Shown piece by piece: positions 46,657 to 55,785 of a stretch of DNA of 59,616 bases. Source of the stretch: Myroides odoratimimus (GTDB lineage: Bacteria > Bacteroidota > Bacteroidia > Flavobacteriales > Flavobacteriaceae); NCBI RefSeq assembly GCF_001485415.1, contig NZ_BCMQ01000021.1, forward strand, positions 1 through 59,616, written 5' to 3'. Both the position numbers and the translations under genes were made by a program. The notes under the pieces are model-generated. The model saw nothing but the letters and a program-made list of their open reading frames with translations. It was not told where the DNA came from and ran no database searches. Position 1 is the stretch's first letter; every line of letters starts with the position of its first letter.

Positions 46657-46728
46657 CTACTGAAAAATTACTAGAATATGTTTGCTAGTAGTGAGTAAAA
46701 CTTATAGAAAAAATAAAATAATAACAAT

Positions 46729-48015
46729 ATGTCTAAAACAGCTTATATAGAGGTTGACGGTAAAAGACATGAGTTTCCTGTATTAGTTGGTACTGAGAAT
46801 GAAGTAGCAATTGATGTATTGAAATTACGTGCTTTAACTGGAGCTATTACTTATGACCCAGGTTATAAAAATTCTGGTGCATGCAAGAGTGCAATTACAT
46901 TCTTAGATGGAGAAGAAGGAATCTTGAGATACAGAGGGTATTCTATTGAAGAATTAGCAGAATATTCTAACTTCTTAGAAGTTTCTTATTTGATTATCTT
47001 CGGTGAATTACCAACTCAAGAACAAATAGAAAAATTCGAGAATGATATTAGAAAGTATTCATTAGTTAATGAAGAAATGAAGAATATCATTGATGGGTTT
47101 CCTAAGACGGCACACCCAATGGGAGTGTTAGCTTCTTTGACTAGTGCTTTAACTGCATTTAATCCTAAAGTAGTGGATGCTGATTGTTCTAAGTCATTAT
47201 ATGAGGCTGTATGTAAGACAATGAGTAAATTCTTAGTAATAGCAACTTGGACCTATAGAAAAGCTAAAGGATATCCTTTAAACTATTATGATAACACTAA
47301 GAGCTATGTGGATAACTTCTTAAGATTGATGTTTGCTTTGCCAACAGAACCTTATGAAATCGATCCAATTATAAAAAATGCAATTGATAAATTATTTATC
47401 TTACATGCTGATCATGAACAAAACTGTTCTACATCTACAGTACGTATGGTAGGTTCTTCTCATGCAGGATTATTTGCATCTGTATCTGCTGGTGTTTCTG
47501 CTTTATGGGGTCCATTACACGGGGGAGCTAATCAAGCTGTATTAGAAATGCTTGAAGCAATTCAGAATGATGGAGGTGATGTTGAGAAATATTTAAACAA
47601 AGCTAAAGATAAAGACGATTCTTTCCGTTTAATGGGATTCGGACACAGAGTTTATAAAAACTTTGACCCAAGAGCTAGAATCATCAAAAAAGCAGCTGAT
47701 GAAGTATTAGGAAAATTAGGTGTTGATGACCCTGTTTTAGATATTGCTAAAAAATTAGAAGAAGCAGCGCTTAAAGATCCTTATTTCGTAGAAAGACACT
47801 TATATCCTAATGTTGACTTCTACTCAGGAATTATTTATAGAGCTTTAGGTATCCCTACTGAAATGTTCACAGTTATGTTTGCTATTGGACGTTTACCAGG
47901 ATGGATCGCTCAGTGGAAAGAAATGAGAATTAATAAAGAGCCAATTGGAAGACCTAGACAGTTATATGTTGGTGAAGCATTAAGAACATTTGTTCCTATG
48001 AAAGATAGAAAATAA
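46729..48015 (+). CDS. gltA: Citrate synthase
   Basis: This enzyme condenses oxaloacetate and acetyl-CoA to citrate, entering the TCA cycle. The 428-residue protein is of the Gram-negative hexameric type. The active-site histidines lie in LHADHEQNCSTSTVRMVGSS and in GFGHRVYKNFDPRARII (with the signature histidine), and the catalytic aspartate lies in LYPNVDFYSGIIYRALG. A short N-terminal domain comes before the catalytic part. Confidence 0.97.
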   Translation: MSKTAYIEVDGKRHEFPVLVGTENEVAIDVLKLRALTGAITYDPGYKNSGACKSAITFLDGEEGILRYRGYSIEELAEYSNFLEVSYLIIFGELPTQEQIEKFENDIRKYSLVNEEMKNIIDGFPKTAHPMGVLASLTSALTAFNPKVVDADCSKSLYEAVCKTMSKFLVIATWTYRKAKGYPLNYYDNTKSYVDNFLRLMFALPTEPYEIDPIIKNAIDKLFILHADHEQNCSTSTVRMVGSSHAGLFASVSAGVSALWGPLHGGANQAVLEMLEAIQNDGGDVEKYLNKAKDKDDSFRLMGFGHRVYKNFDPRARIIKKAADEVLGKLGVDDPVLDIAKKLEEAALKDPYFVERHLYPNVDFYSGIIYRALGIPTEMFTVMFAIGRLPGWIAQWKEMRINKEPIGRPRQLYVGEALRTFVPMKDRK

Positions 48016-48038
48016 TATTTATTTTATATTTGTTGAGG

Positions 48039-48068
48039 AGGCACCCTAATTAAGGGTGCCTTTTTTAT
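48039..48068 (+). terminator. Terminator after gltA
   Basis: AGGCACCCT (48039-48047) pairs with AGGGTGCCT (48053-48061) with a 5-nt AT loop, and T-rich sequence follows. Confidence 0.9.
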
Positions 48069-48099
48069 TTTGTAAAGAATTAAGTAGAGAGTATTTTGT

Positions 48100-48107
48100 T
48101 ATATTTG
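48100..48107 (+). promoter_or_regulatory. -7 box before the amidinotransferase-like pair
   Basis: TATATTTG matches TAnnTTTG and lies 16 nt before the ATG at 48124, giving a very short leader of about 12 nt. Confidence 0.55.
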
Positions 48108-48123
48108 TGGAAAATCAATATTT

Positions 48124-49038
48124 ATGCTTAAGTTAAACGTTAAGAATGAAACCTCGAGATTGCGGGCTGTGGTCCTAGGTACAGCTAATAGTATCGGACC
48201 CACACCTACAGTAGAAGAAGCTTACGACCCTAAGTCGTTAGAGCATATTAAAGCAGGTACTTATCCTGTAGAATCTGACATGATTCAAGAAATGGATGCT
48301 TTTAATAAAGTATTCGAAAAATATGATGTAAAGGTGTATAGACCTGAAATCATTGAAGACTACAATCAAATTTTTACTCGTGATATTGGATTTGTGATTG
48401 AAGATAAATTCATTAAAGCGAATATCCTACCAGATAGAGATCGTGAATTACATGCAATACAGTATGTGTTAGATCAAATTAATCCTGCATCTATAATCTC
48501 TGCTCCAGAAGAAGTACACTTTGAAGGAGGAGATGTAATGCCATGGAATGATTATATTTTTATAGGAAGCTATAAGCGTCCAGATTATAAAGAATATATT
48601 ACAGCAAGAACAAATCAACTAGGTGTTGATTTTATTAAAGAATTATTCCCTAATAAAACAGTTTTATCATTTGACTTGGTGAAGTCTAGAACAGAACCTC
48701 GTGATAATGCATTGCATTTAGATTGTTGTTTTCAACCAATCGGAAATGATAAAGGAATAATCTATAAAGGTGGTTTTTATGATGAGAAAGAATACTATCA
48801 ATTAGTTGAAATTTTCGGTAAAGACAACTTATTCCACATTGAAAGAGAAGAAATGTATCATATGTTTTCGAATGTATTTTCTATTAGCCCAGAAGTTATT
48901 GTGTCTGAACGTAATTTCACAAGACTGAATAATTGGTTAAGAGATAATAATTTCGTTGTAGAAGAGATTCCTTATGCAGAAATTGCAAAACAAGAGGGGT
49001 TATTAAGATGTTCTACATTACCTTTGATACGTGATTAA
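48124..49038 (+). CDS. Amidinotransferase-superfamily hydrolase (DDAH-like)
   Basis: This 304-residue protein has the five-bladed propeller fold of guanidine-modifying enzymes (arginine deiminase, dimethylarginine dimethylaminohydrolase, amidinotransferases). FTRDIGFVIEDKFI, HFEGGDVMPWNDYIF and NALHLDCCFQPIG give the substrate-binding acids and catalytic histidine, and the C-terminal LLRCSTLPLIRD carries the nucleophilic cysteine. Exact substrate (arginine, methylarginine or another guanidine) cannot be read from the sequence. The CtlX-like gene follows after 10 bp, so a shared arginine or citrulline role is likely. Confidence 0.85.
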   Translation: MLKLNVKNETSRLRAVVLGTANSIGPTPTVEEAYDPKSLEHIKAGTYPVESDMIQEMDAFNKVFEKYDVKVYRPEIIEDYNQIFTRDIGFVIEDKFIKANILPDRDRELHAIQYVLDQINPASIISAPEEVHFEGGDVMPWNDYIFIGSYKRPDYKEYITARTNQLGVDFIKELFPNKTVLSFDLVKSRTEPRDNALHLDCCFQPIGNDKGIIYKGGFYDEKEYYQLVEIFGKDNLFHIEREEMYHMFSNVFSISPEVIVSERNFTRLNNWLRDNNFVVEEIPYAEIAKQEGLLRCSTLPLIRD

Positions 49039-49048
49039 AATATATGTT

Positions 49049-49987
49049 ATGAATCAAACTACTAATACAATATTAATGATTCGCCCTGTGGCGTTTCGTA
49101 TGAACGAACAAACTGCAGTAAATAACTATTATCAAAAAGTACTTGATAATACAACTCCTGCTACAGTTAATGCAAAAGCTCAACAAGAGTTTGATGCTTT
49201 CGTAGAAAAATTAAGAGCTGTTGGAGTTAATGTTATTGTAGTAGAAGATACTGTAGATCCTGATACACCAGATAGTATTTTCCCGAATAACTGGATTTCT
49301 TTTCACGAAAGTGGAGAAGTAGTTCTTTACCCAATGTTTGCTGAGAATAGAAGGCTGGAGAGAAGAGAAGATATATTTGATATCTTGGAGAAAGAGGGCT
49401 TTGTAATTGATGATGATATATGGGATTATACGTCGGCGGAAGAAGATGATTTATTCTTAGAAGGAACAGGAAGTTTATTGTTAGATAGAGCTAATGAAAA
49501 GACGTATTGTGCATTGTCACCACGTGCTGATGAAGGTTTAGTTATTGAGTTTTGTGAAGATTTTGAGACAGACCCGGTAATTTTTGAAGCGTTTCAAACA
49601 GTAGATGGAGAAAGAAAACATATCTATCACACTAATGTTATGATGTGTTTAGCCGAAACATTTGCTGTAATTTGCGCAGATTGTATTGATGATAAACAAG
49701 AGAGAAAAACAGTCTTAAATAGTTTAAAGAGCACAGGAAAAGAAGTTATTACTATTACGGAAGAACAAGTTAATAATTTTGCTGGTAATATGTTACAAGT
49801 AAAAGGAGCAAACGATCAACGTTATTTAGTAATGTCAACGCAAGCTTATAATAGTTTAGACGCTAATCAAATAAAAGCAATAGAAAAGCATTGTCCAATC
49901 TTACATAGTAGCTTAGATACTATAGAAGCTTGTGGTGGTGGAAGTGCTCGTTGTATGATGGCAGAAGTGTTCTTACCTAAGAATTAG
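49049..49987 (+). CDS. ctlX: CtlX-like citrulline utilisation hydrolase
   Basis: The 312-residue protein also belongs to the amidinotransferase superfamily and fits the citrulline utilisation hydrolase type. Visible motifs are MIRPVAFRMNEQTAVNNYYQ near the start, DSIFPNNWISFHESGEVVLY, FLEGTGSLLLDR, YHTNVMMCL (histidine) and ACGGGSARCMMAEVF (catalytic cysteine). An alternative GTG start at 49031 overlaps the upstream stop and adds six residues; the ATG at 49049 is preferred. The pair sits beside gltA and may feed amino acid carbon towards central metabolism. Confidence 0.87.
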   Translation: MNQTTNTILMIRPVAFRMNEQTAVNNYYQKVLDNTTPATVNAKAQQEFDAFVEKLRAVGVNVIVVEDTVDPDTPDSIFPNNWISFHESGEVVLYPMFAENRRLERREDIFDILEKEGFVIDDDIWDYTSAEEDDLFLEGTGSLLLDRANEKTYCALSPRADEGLVIEFCEDFETDPVIFEAFQTVDGERKHIYHTNVMMCLAETFAVICADCIDDKQERKTVLNSLKSTGKEVITITEEQVNNFAGNMLQVKGANDQRYLVMSTQAYNSLDANQIKAIEKHCPILHSSLDTIEACGGGSARCMMAEVFLPKN

Positions 49988-50012
49988 ATAGATATTTATT
50001 TTGATATACTGA

Positions 50013-50038
50013 AAACGAAGCAATAGCTTCGTTTTTTT
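50013..50038 (+). terminator. Terminator after ctlX
   Basis: AAACGAAGC (50013-50021) pairs with GCTTCGTTT (50026-50034) around AATA and is followed by T. Confidence 0.9.
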
Positions 50039-50051
50039 ATTTACAAAATAA

Positions 50052-50074
50052 TTATTTAAATTCATTTTAAATAA
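50052..50074. promoter_or_regulatory. 9-5-9 palindrome, candidate operator of the haem genes
   Basis: TTATTTAAA (50052-50060) is the exact inverse of TTTAAATAA (50066-50074), separated by TTCAT. It covers the -20 to -40 region of the receptor promoter, where a bound repressor would block polymerase. A Fur-type or other iron-responsive regulator is a reasonable guess from the genes controlled. Confidence 0.55.
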
Positions 50075-50084
50075 GATATTTTTC

Positions 50085-50092
50085 TATCTTTG
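50085..50092 (+). promoter_or_regulatory. -7 box of the haem receptor operon
   Basis: TATCTTTG matches TAnnTTTG, 40 nt before the ATG at 50132 and 11 bp after the palindrome. Confidence 0.65.
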
Positions 50093-50131
50093 CAATCAAG
50101 AAATCATCTAAATAAAAAACAAAAAGAATAA

Positions 50132-52255
50132 ATGAAGCGTAATACCATATTTGTACTGAGTGCTTTTTGTGCAATTCCAGCATTTACTTTTGCTCAAGTA
50201 CAAGATACTATAACGCCACCCAATGCTAATCTTGGAGAAATTGTTATCTCTGGACAGTATAGTCCACAATCTATAAATAAGGCTGTTAATAATGTGACAG
50301 TTCTGAATAGGCAACGTTTAGAAAATTTAGGGGCAGTAACATTAGCTGACGCATTAAATCAAGTGATGAATATATCTATACTACCAAATGCTGGTACAGG
50401 TAGATCTACTGTGAAGATGTTTGGTTTAGACGCCCAGTATTTTACGATACTAGTGGATAATGTACCTATGATTTCTGATGAAGGCTTTGGTAATAATACA
50501 GACCTTACTCAGATTAACTTAGATGATATTGAACAAGTAGAAATTGTAGAAGGAGCCATGGGGGTTGACTATGGAGCCAATGCAGTAACAGGAATTATAA
50601 ATATCATTACTAAGAAAAATAATATTCATGATTGGAACGTAAATTTCTTTACACAAGAAGAGACTGTTGGTGATGAATATAATTTGCAGAATAAAGGAAA
50701 GCATATTCAGGGGCTAACGATAGGACATAATATAAATGATAATTTATATGCAAGTGTTAGTTATACTCATAATGATTTTAAAGGATGGTTTAATGATAGA
50801 AAAGGGTTTACTTATTATGGAGATGAGGATAAAAGGGGGCACGAATGGTTACCAAAGAATCAAAATAATGTAAAGGCTCTTCTGAATTACCACCATAAGT
50901 CTTATCGTGTATTCTATAAGTTCGAATACTTTGATGAGAGAATGAAGGATTATAGTAAGACCTTCGAGGTAAACGAGGATCCTGTGTTTGAAACGATTGA
51001 TCCTATTGCTAAAGATCGTATTACGAATACAAAGAGATGGTCTAACGTTCTAAATACTTCTGGTAAATTTCAAGATCTTTTCCGTTTTGATTTGTCTTTT
51101 ACTTATCAGAAACAAGAGAGGGAGATAGATTTTTATAGATATAGAATTAAGTATGACGAGAAATTTGATAAAAACTCATATAAAAGTGAAAGTAGAGAAG
51201 TGTTCTTTTCGAGGGGAACTTTTAGTGATTTTATTAAATGGGAGAGAGCTAGATTCCAAGTAGGATATGAAGTAGCGAATAGTAAAGGGTATTCATTAAT
51301 GAGCGAATCATTAGGAGAATCTCCTCAAAGCAGATCTTTAGGAAGTTATGATTTTTATGCTTCATCAGAGATTGACGTTATGCCTAATTTCATGATTCGT
51401 CCTGGATACCGTTTAATGACTTCAAATACTTTTGACAGTCAGCATGCTATGAGTTTAATGCTTAAATATGTATTGCCAAATAATTATGAGATTCGTGCTA
51501 CTGTAGGCACATCACCTCGTTTGCCTAATTATGAAGAGTTATATACGTATTTTGTAGACGTTAATCATGATTTACAAGGTAATCCAAATTTAAATCCTGA
51601 GAAAGGGAAGACGTTCTTTTTGAATATTAAAAAGGCAGTAGAATTTAGTGAAGATATTGAATTTAGTAGTAGTTTGACTGGACGTTTTTTGAATGTACAA
51701 GATAAGATTGATGTAATTCAGATTATTGATCCATCAGGACTTAAGTATAAATATCATAATGTTAATCGTTATAGAAATATAGGAGTAACTTTCTTGAATC
51801 AATTGCGTTGGAAAACATTAGATGTAGGTCTTGGTTTTACTTATTCAGGGGCTGCTCAGCAAATATATGGTGCTCCTAGTGATACAGATAAATTCTTATA
51901 TACTCCTGAAGTGACAGCTAATGTTAGTTATAAGTTGCCATCTACAGGGACTATGTTCTCGTTATATTATAAATTTAATGGGGAAGAGTATCGTTATAAG
52001 ATGGAGTCAGATCTTTTTGGTGAATACTATATGAAAGGAAAGCAAGAAAGCTATTCTTGGATGGATTTTAGTGTCCGCCAGCCTTTCTTTAAGAATATGT
52101 TGTTTGCAACAGTTGGGGTAAGAAATATATTTGATGTTAAAGATTTAACATCAACAACAAGTTCTGGAACAGCGCATAGCTCTTCTTCTCCTTCACAACC
52201 ACTGGGATATGGAAGAAGCTTCTTTGTAAAATTACAATATAAATTAGGTTTTTAA
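50132..52255 (+). CDS. TonB-dependent receptor, probably for haem (HmuR-like)
   Basis: This 707-residue outer-membrane receptor imports a ligand using TonB energy. A signal peptide ends near TFAQVQ. The plug domain follows (GAVTLADALNQVMNISILPN; IEQVEIVEGAMGVDYGANAV) and then a 22-strand barrel ending in a C-terminal Phe. Haem receptors carry a FRAP box, a histidine and an NPNL box in the barrel. Here SPRLPNYEELYTYFVDVNHD is followed by LQGNPNLNPEKG, giving a FRAP-like box, a histidine and NPNL in that order. The HmuY-family lipoprotein gene overlaps its stop by one base. Haem specificity is inferred from these two points. Confidence 0.88.
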   Translation: MKRNTIFVLSAFCAIPAFTFAQVQDTITPPNANLGEIVISGQYSPQSINKAVNNVTVLNRQRLENLGAVTLADALNQVMNISILPNAGTGRSTVKMFGLDAQYFTILVDNVPMISDEGFGNNTDLTQINLDDIEQVEIVEGAMGVDYGANAVTGIINIITKKNNIHDWNVNFFTQEETVGDEYNLQNKGKHIQGLTIGHNINDNLYASVSYTHNDFKGWFNDRKGFTYYGDEDKRGHEWLPKNQNNVKALLNYHHKSYRVFYKFEYFDERMKDYSKTFEVNEDPVFETIDPIAKDRITNTKRWSNVLNTSGKFQDLFRFDLSFTYQKQEREIDFYRYRIKYDEKFDKNSYKSESREVFFSRGTFSDFIKWERARFQVGYEVANSKGYSLMSESLGESPQSRSLGSYDFYASSEIDVMPNFMIRPGYRLMTSNTFDSQHAMSLMLKYVLPNNYEIRATVGTSPRLPNYEELYTYFVDVNHDLQGNPNLNPEKGKTFFLNIKKAVEFSEDIEFSSSLTGRFLNVQDKIDVIQIIDPSGLKYKYHNVNRYRNIGVTFLNQLRWKTLDVGLGFTYSGAAQQIYGAPSDTDKFLYTPEVTANVSYKLPSTGTMFSLYYKFNGEEYRYKMESDLFGEYYMKGKQESYSWMDFSVRQPFFKNMLFATVGVRNIFDVKDLTSTTSSGTAHSSSSPSQPLGYGRSFFVKLQYKLGF

Positions 52256-53697
52256 TGATGATGAGACGTTTATTACATATTAGCATATTTATTGTATCTC
52301 TTTTTATGATGATATCATGTGAAAAGGATTCTAAGAATGGTAATAGTGACACAAGGGATTTTATTGTAGCTTATGAAGAACAATCTATCAGTTATGGAGA
52401 AATCGTAGAAAAGAAAGAATTAAATGTGATTTTTTCTGAACCGGCTGCCGAAGCGGGTAGTATTGAGATGAGAGTTTCTGAAGTAAATGCAAGATATGAT
52501 GTAGATTATAATACTATTCCAAGTGCTAAAGCGGGTATATTAACTATTCCTTTCGCTAAAGGCGATCGAAAAGTGAATTTTGTATTTAATAACCTAATAT
52601 ATCCTTATGATCGTTCTGATAAGACAGTCCAGTTTGATATAGTGAAGGTTAATTATTCAATAAAAGAACCTAAGATTCAAGGATATAATGTGATGGTGGT
52701 TAGTTTTGATACAGCTATTGGAGGTCTTTTAATGCCTGCTATTGGTGGACCGAGCCAACCTAAACAAGTATACGTAGATTTAGGAGGAAAGGCAATGTAT
52801 CTTGTACAACGTGATTCTTGGGACTTAGCCTTTTATGCAGATAAAGAGTTTAGAGTTAAATTGAACGGATCTATTTATATGGCTACAAGTGCTTTATCAA
52901 GTACAGATATTGATAAAGTGAGAGAAAGTGATGTAACGAGTCTAAAAACTCAGGTACAGATAGGTACATTTGATCCAGCTAATGTTGCTTATATAGATGC
53001 TCCTACTGGTGAATTATCAGCAACAGCAATTAAGGAGGTAAAACTTAACCCTGATGAAAATAAAGTTTATTTAGTAAACTTAGGTTTTAAACCTGGTGCT
53101 TCTAGTGTTGCTGCAGGTTCTGTAAATGTAACTGGTGATACAAGAGGATGGAAGAAGATTAGAATACTAAGAAAAGATCAAGGTTATCTACTGCAGTATG
53201 CAGATTTAAATGATAGTACACATAAGGAAGTGTTTATAGAGAAGAATTCATCTTATAACTTTGTTTTCTTTAGTTTCGATACTAATAAGATTGTTAATGT
53301 TGAACCAAGTAAACAAAAATGGGATTTAAACTTTACTGTATTTACAAATACAGTTGATCAAAACGGAGATCCTAAAGGTTCTTATGGTTATTCAGATTTT
53401 ATTGTAAACAATAGATATGCGGGTGTTACTGCTTATAAAGTTACAATACCTGAAAAGGATAAAACAATGTATAAGAATTTCTCTTTAGCTGATGTAGATA
53501 AAAGCGCACTATCTTTAGATTTACGTACTATAGGTGGTACATGGAGGGACGTAGCGAATGATAAAAAATTATTTACTAATATCTTTTACGTAATTAAAGA
53601 TTCAAAAGGCAACTACTATAAGATGCGTGTATTGAGCTTTATGAATGAAAAAGGTGAACGTGGATACCCAAGATTTGAATATAGCCTATTAAGGTAA
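52255..53697 (+). CDS. HmuY-family lipoprotein
   Basis: HmuY proteins are surface lipoproteins that capture haem and pass it to a TonB-dependent receptor. The 480-residue protein has a lipoprotein signal (MMISC, Cys22), an N-terminal beta-rich region resembling a Calx-beta-type domain (about 30-140), and the HmuY domain with QVYVDLGGKAMYLVQRDSWD, WDLAFY, MATSALSSTDIDKV and KWDLNFTVFTNTVDQNG. The start codon overlaps the receptor stop (TAATG), so translation is coupled. It is larger than P. gingivalis HmuY because of the extra N-terminal domain. The haem-binding residues cannot be confirmed by eye. Confidence 0.88.
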   Translation: MMMRRLLHISIFIVSLFMMISCEKDSKNGNSDTRDFIVAYEEQSISYGEIVEKKELNVIFSEPAAEAGSIEMRVSEVNARYDVDYNTIPSAKAGILTIPFAKGDRKVNFVFNNLIYPYDRSDKTVQFDIVKVNYSIKEPKIQGYNVMVVSFDTAIGGLLMPAIGGPSQPKQVYVDLGGKAMYLVQRDSWDLAFYADKEFRVKLNGSIYMATSALSSTDIDKVRESDVTSLKTQVQIGTFDPANVAYIDAPTGELSATAIKEVKLNPDENKVYLVNLGFKPGASSVAAGSVNVTGDTRGWKKIRILRKDQGYLLQYADLNDSTHKEVFIEKNSSYNFVFFSFDTNKIVNVEPSKQKWDLNFTVFTNTVDQNGDPKGSYGYSDFIVNNRYAGVTAYKVTIPEKDKTMYKNFSLADVDKSALSLDLRTIGGTWRDVANDKKLFTNIFYVIKDSKGNYYKMRVLSFMNEKGERGYPRFEYSLLR

Positions 53698-53707
53698 TTA
53701 ATAATAT

Positions 53708-53738
53708 TACATAACTATTTGTTGTCGCAGGTTATGTA
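53708..53738 (+). other. Stem in the 3' region of the HmuY message
   Basis: TACATAAC (53708-53715) pairs with GTTATGTA (53731-53738) around a 15-nt loop. It has no T-run and lies 70 bp before the real terminator, so an mRNA-stability role is possible. Confidence 0.4.
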
Positions 53739-53809
53739 TGTGATTCAATGTAATCATACAGTACTTCAAGTATTTGTTGTTTATTGAGTTGTTAGTTTAT
53801 TTTTGTTAG

Positions 53810-53847
53810 AAAACCCCAAGATTGTCGCTCTTGGGGTTTTTTTATTA
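53810..53847 (+). terminator. Terminator after the HmuY gene
   Basis: AAAACCCCAAGA (53810-53821) pairs with TCTTGGGGTTTT (53829-53840) around a 7-nt loop, followed by T. Confidence 0.92.
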
Positions 53848-53869
53848 CTTTTAAGTTTTTAATCTGTCT

Positions 53870-54508
53870 ATGATGCCTATAGTTACACATTCTAATAAGA
53901 TTCTACATCCTTTATTTTTAGTATGCCTAGCTTTGCTTCTGTGTAATGATTTTTGGTTGAAAGAAGAGTTTTCTAATGTGATAACGGGCAAACTATCAGA
54001 TTTTACAGGACTATTTATCTTCCCATTTTTTTGGTCTGCCTTTTTTCCAAAATATACTAGAGGTATTCATATAAGTACAGTGTTATTGTTTATATGGTTT
54101 AAAAGTCCTTTATCTACCCCTGTGTTATCATGGCTTAATGGTTTTGGATTATCTATCGGACGGGTGGTTGATTATACTGACTATATGGCTTTAGTCAGTG
54201 TGGTGTTGTCCTATTATGTATTTAATAATATTACTATCCATAGATCATATCGCAGTGCCAAAGTAGGAGTGATTTATCTTTCTATTTTTTCTTTTATGGC
54301 AACTTCTCAGATTCCTAAAGTATCTACTTTTTATCCTATTCAGGACCAAGAGTATTATTTTAAAGGAACGAAGAGAGAACTGATTCAAAAATTAAATGAA
54401 GTTCAAGTAGAAAAAGTGCAGGAGTGGAATAATAAACTTACTCCTGTTCAAAGACCTATTGTAATTGACTCGGTTAATGATTTGATACATTATGAACTAA
54501 ATGATTAA
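53870..54508 (+). CDS. Unrecognised membrane protein, cut short by an in-frame stop
   Basis: I do not know the function of this 212-residue protein. The first 150 residues hold four or five hydrophobic helices, with LLCNDFWLKEEFSNVITGKL and LSDFTGLFIFPFFWSAFFPK between the first two. The rest is polar and probably outside the membrane. A TAA at 54506-54508 ends it, but the same frame stays open for another 79 codons to 54748. The gene is therefore probably a longer one with a recent nonsense mutation, or one that is read through. Confidence 0.7.
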   Translation: MMPIVTHSNKILHPLFLVCLALLLCNDFWLKEEFSNVITGKLSDFTGLFIFPFFWSAFFPKYTRGIHISTVLLFIWFKSPLSTPVLSWLNGFGLSIGRVVDYTDYMALVSVVLSYYVFNNITIHRSYRSAKVGVIYLSIFSFMATSQIPKVSTFYPIQDQEYYFKGTKRELIQKLNEVQVEKVQEWNNKLTPVQRPIVIDSVNDLIHYELND

Positions 54509-54748
54509 TATGTACTAGGTAGATTATTAGATGTCGAAGAGGGACAGAAAGATAGCGTTTACTATGAATCTGATCTGGTTAAGTTTGTCATCACACAAGA
54601 GAACACTAGAGCTAAAATTACTCTTCTTGAGATTATGGTTAGAGTTCAAGGGATAGGAGATGTTGATATCACTAAACTACCATATCCTAAAAAGGAAGTC
54701 AGAGCTTTCAAAAGAAATTTGATAAGCCCCTTAAAGAAGAAATTCTAA
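54509..54748 (+). pseudogene. In-frame continuation after the stop codon
   Basis: The frame after the TAA encodes 79 codons beginning YVLGRLLDVEEGQKDSVYYE and ending ISPLKKKF before a TAA at 54746-54748. It has no own start signal near its beginning and a normal protein-like composition. An open run of this length is unlikely by chance in such AT-rich DNA. It appears to be the C-terminal part of the upstream gene. It overlaps the convergent AraC-type gene by 4 bp. Confidence 0.65.
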
Positions 54749-55713
54749 GCTTCTCTGTATTTAGCTGGTGTAGTTTGATACATACGTTTAAAGGCAGAAG
54801 TGAAGTGTTGTACATGCTCATATCCACAGTAGTGAGCTATTTCTTTGATAGGTATAGTTGTGTTGCGCAACAATTTATGAGCGTATTCCATTCTTAATTG
54901 ATACACATATCCGAATATTGTAGTATTGTAGACCTCTTTGAAGCCTTTCTTTAGTTTATAATCATTTAATCCCACTTCTAGTGCAAGTTCTGATAAACTA
55001 AGAGGGGCTTGATAGTTTTGTTCTATGTGTTCTTTAGCTTCTGCCAGTTTTTGTTTATCAGATAGAGATATTTTTGTCAAATCCTTATTGGAATTTAAAC
55101 GTATATATTGCTCGAATTGTAATAGGAGTAATTCTTTACTCTTTACATCTAAGTATAATTGTTTCATGACACCAGTTCTATTTGTGTTATAAATTTCGGT
55201 AAGAACTGCTTTTATTTCTACGTTTACTAAAGCATTGTTTTGGAATAACTGGTTGTTTGTTTTATTGATAGGAGGGATCAGACCTTCATATTGATTAATT
55301 AAGGAGTCCACATGGTCTTGAGGGAATAGTACCTCCATATATTCATTGCTGTTTTCATTTTGTTTAAAAGTACCTTGTAGTTCTTTTTGTAAATATAGGT
55401 TGTGTTGATTTTTATTAAACTTTACATTGTTGTAAGTCGAATTAAAGGCTGATCTACCATTTATACAAAAGTGCATTTCATAAAATGGTTCATCTGTATA
55501 CATCTCTATAGAGATATCCTTTTTTATATTCATCATCCCGAAGATTAGAATAGAATTCTGATTATAGTACTCTGTTACTTTATTTTCTACTATATCATTG
55601 TGGATGCGTATGGTCTTACATTTATCTAGATTAGCTGTTTCTGAGCATAAAGTTTGATATCTTTTCTCTAGTAAGATCTCTTTTGTATTGATGTCCTTAA
55701 TGATCATTTCCAT
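54745..55713 (-). CDS. AraC-family transcriptional regulator
   Basis: The 322-residue protein ends in a typical AraC DNA-binding domain with two helix-turn-helix motifs: LSLSELALEVGLNDYKLKKG and IKEIAHYCGYEHVQHFTSAF, then KRMYQTTPAKYREA. The N-terminal 200 residues are a ligand- or signal-sensing region without a motif I can name; the general form resembles PchR-type regulators. It is divergent from the methyltransferase and MATE genes, with -7 boxes 25 bp apart, so it probably controls them and itself. Confidence 0.92.
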   Translation of the reverse strand: MEMIIKDINTKEILLEKRYQTLCSETANLDKCKTIRIHNDIVENKVTEYYNQNSILIFGMMNIKKDISIEMYTDEPFYEMHFCINGRSAFNSTYNNVKFNKNQHNLYLQKELQGTFKQNENSNEYMEVLFPQDHVDSLINQYEGLIPPINKTNNQLFQNNALVNVEIKAVLTEIYNTNRTGVMKQLYLDVKSKELLLLQFEQYIRLNSNKDLTKISLSDKQKLAEAKEHIEQNYQAPLSLSELALEVGLNDYKLKKGFKEVYNTTIFGYVYQLRMEYAHKLLRNTTIPIKEIAHYCGYEHVQHFTSAFKRMYQTTPAKYREA

Positions 55714-55785
55714 AATAATCCGTTTTGCGTAAAGTTTATTCCTTTTTAGGTAACAACTATTTTAGTTACATGAAGGAAATTTGCA

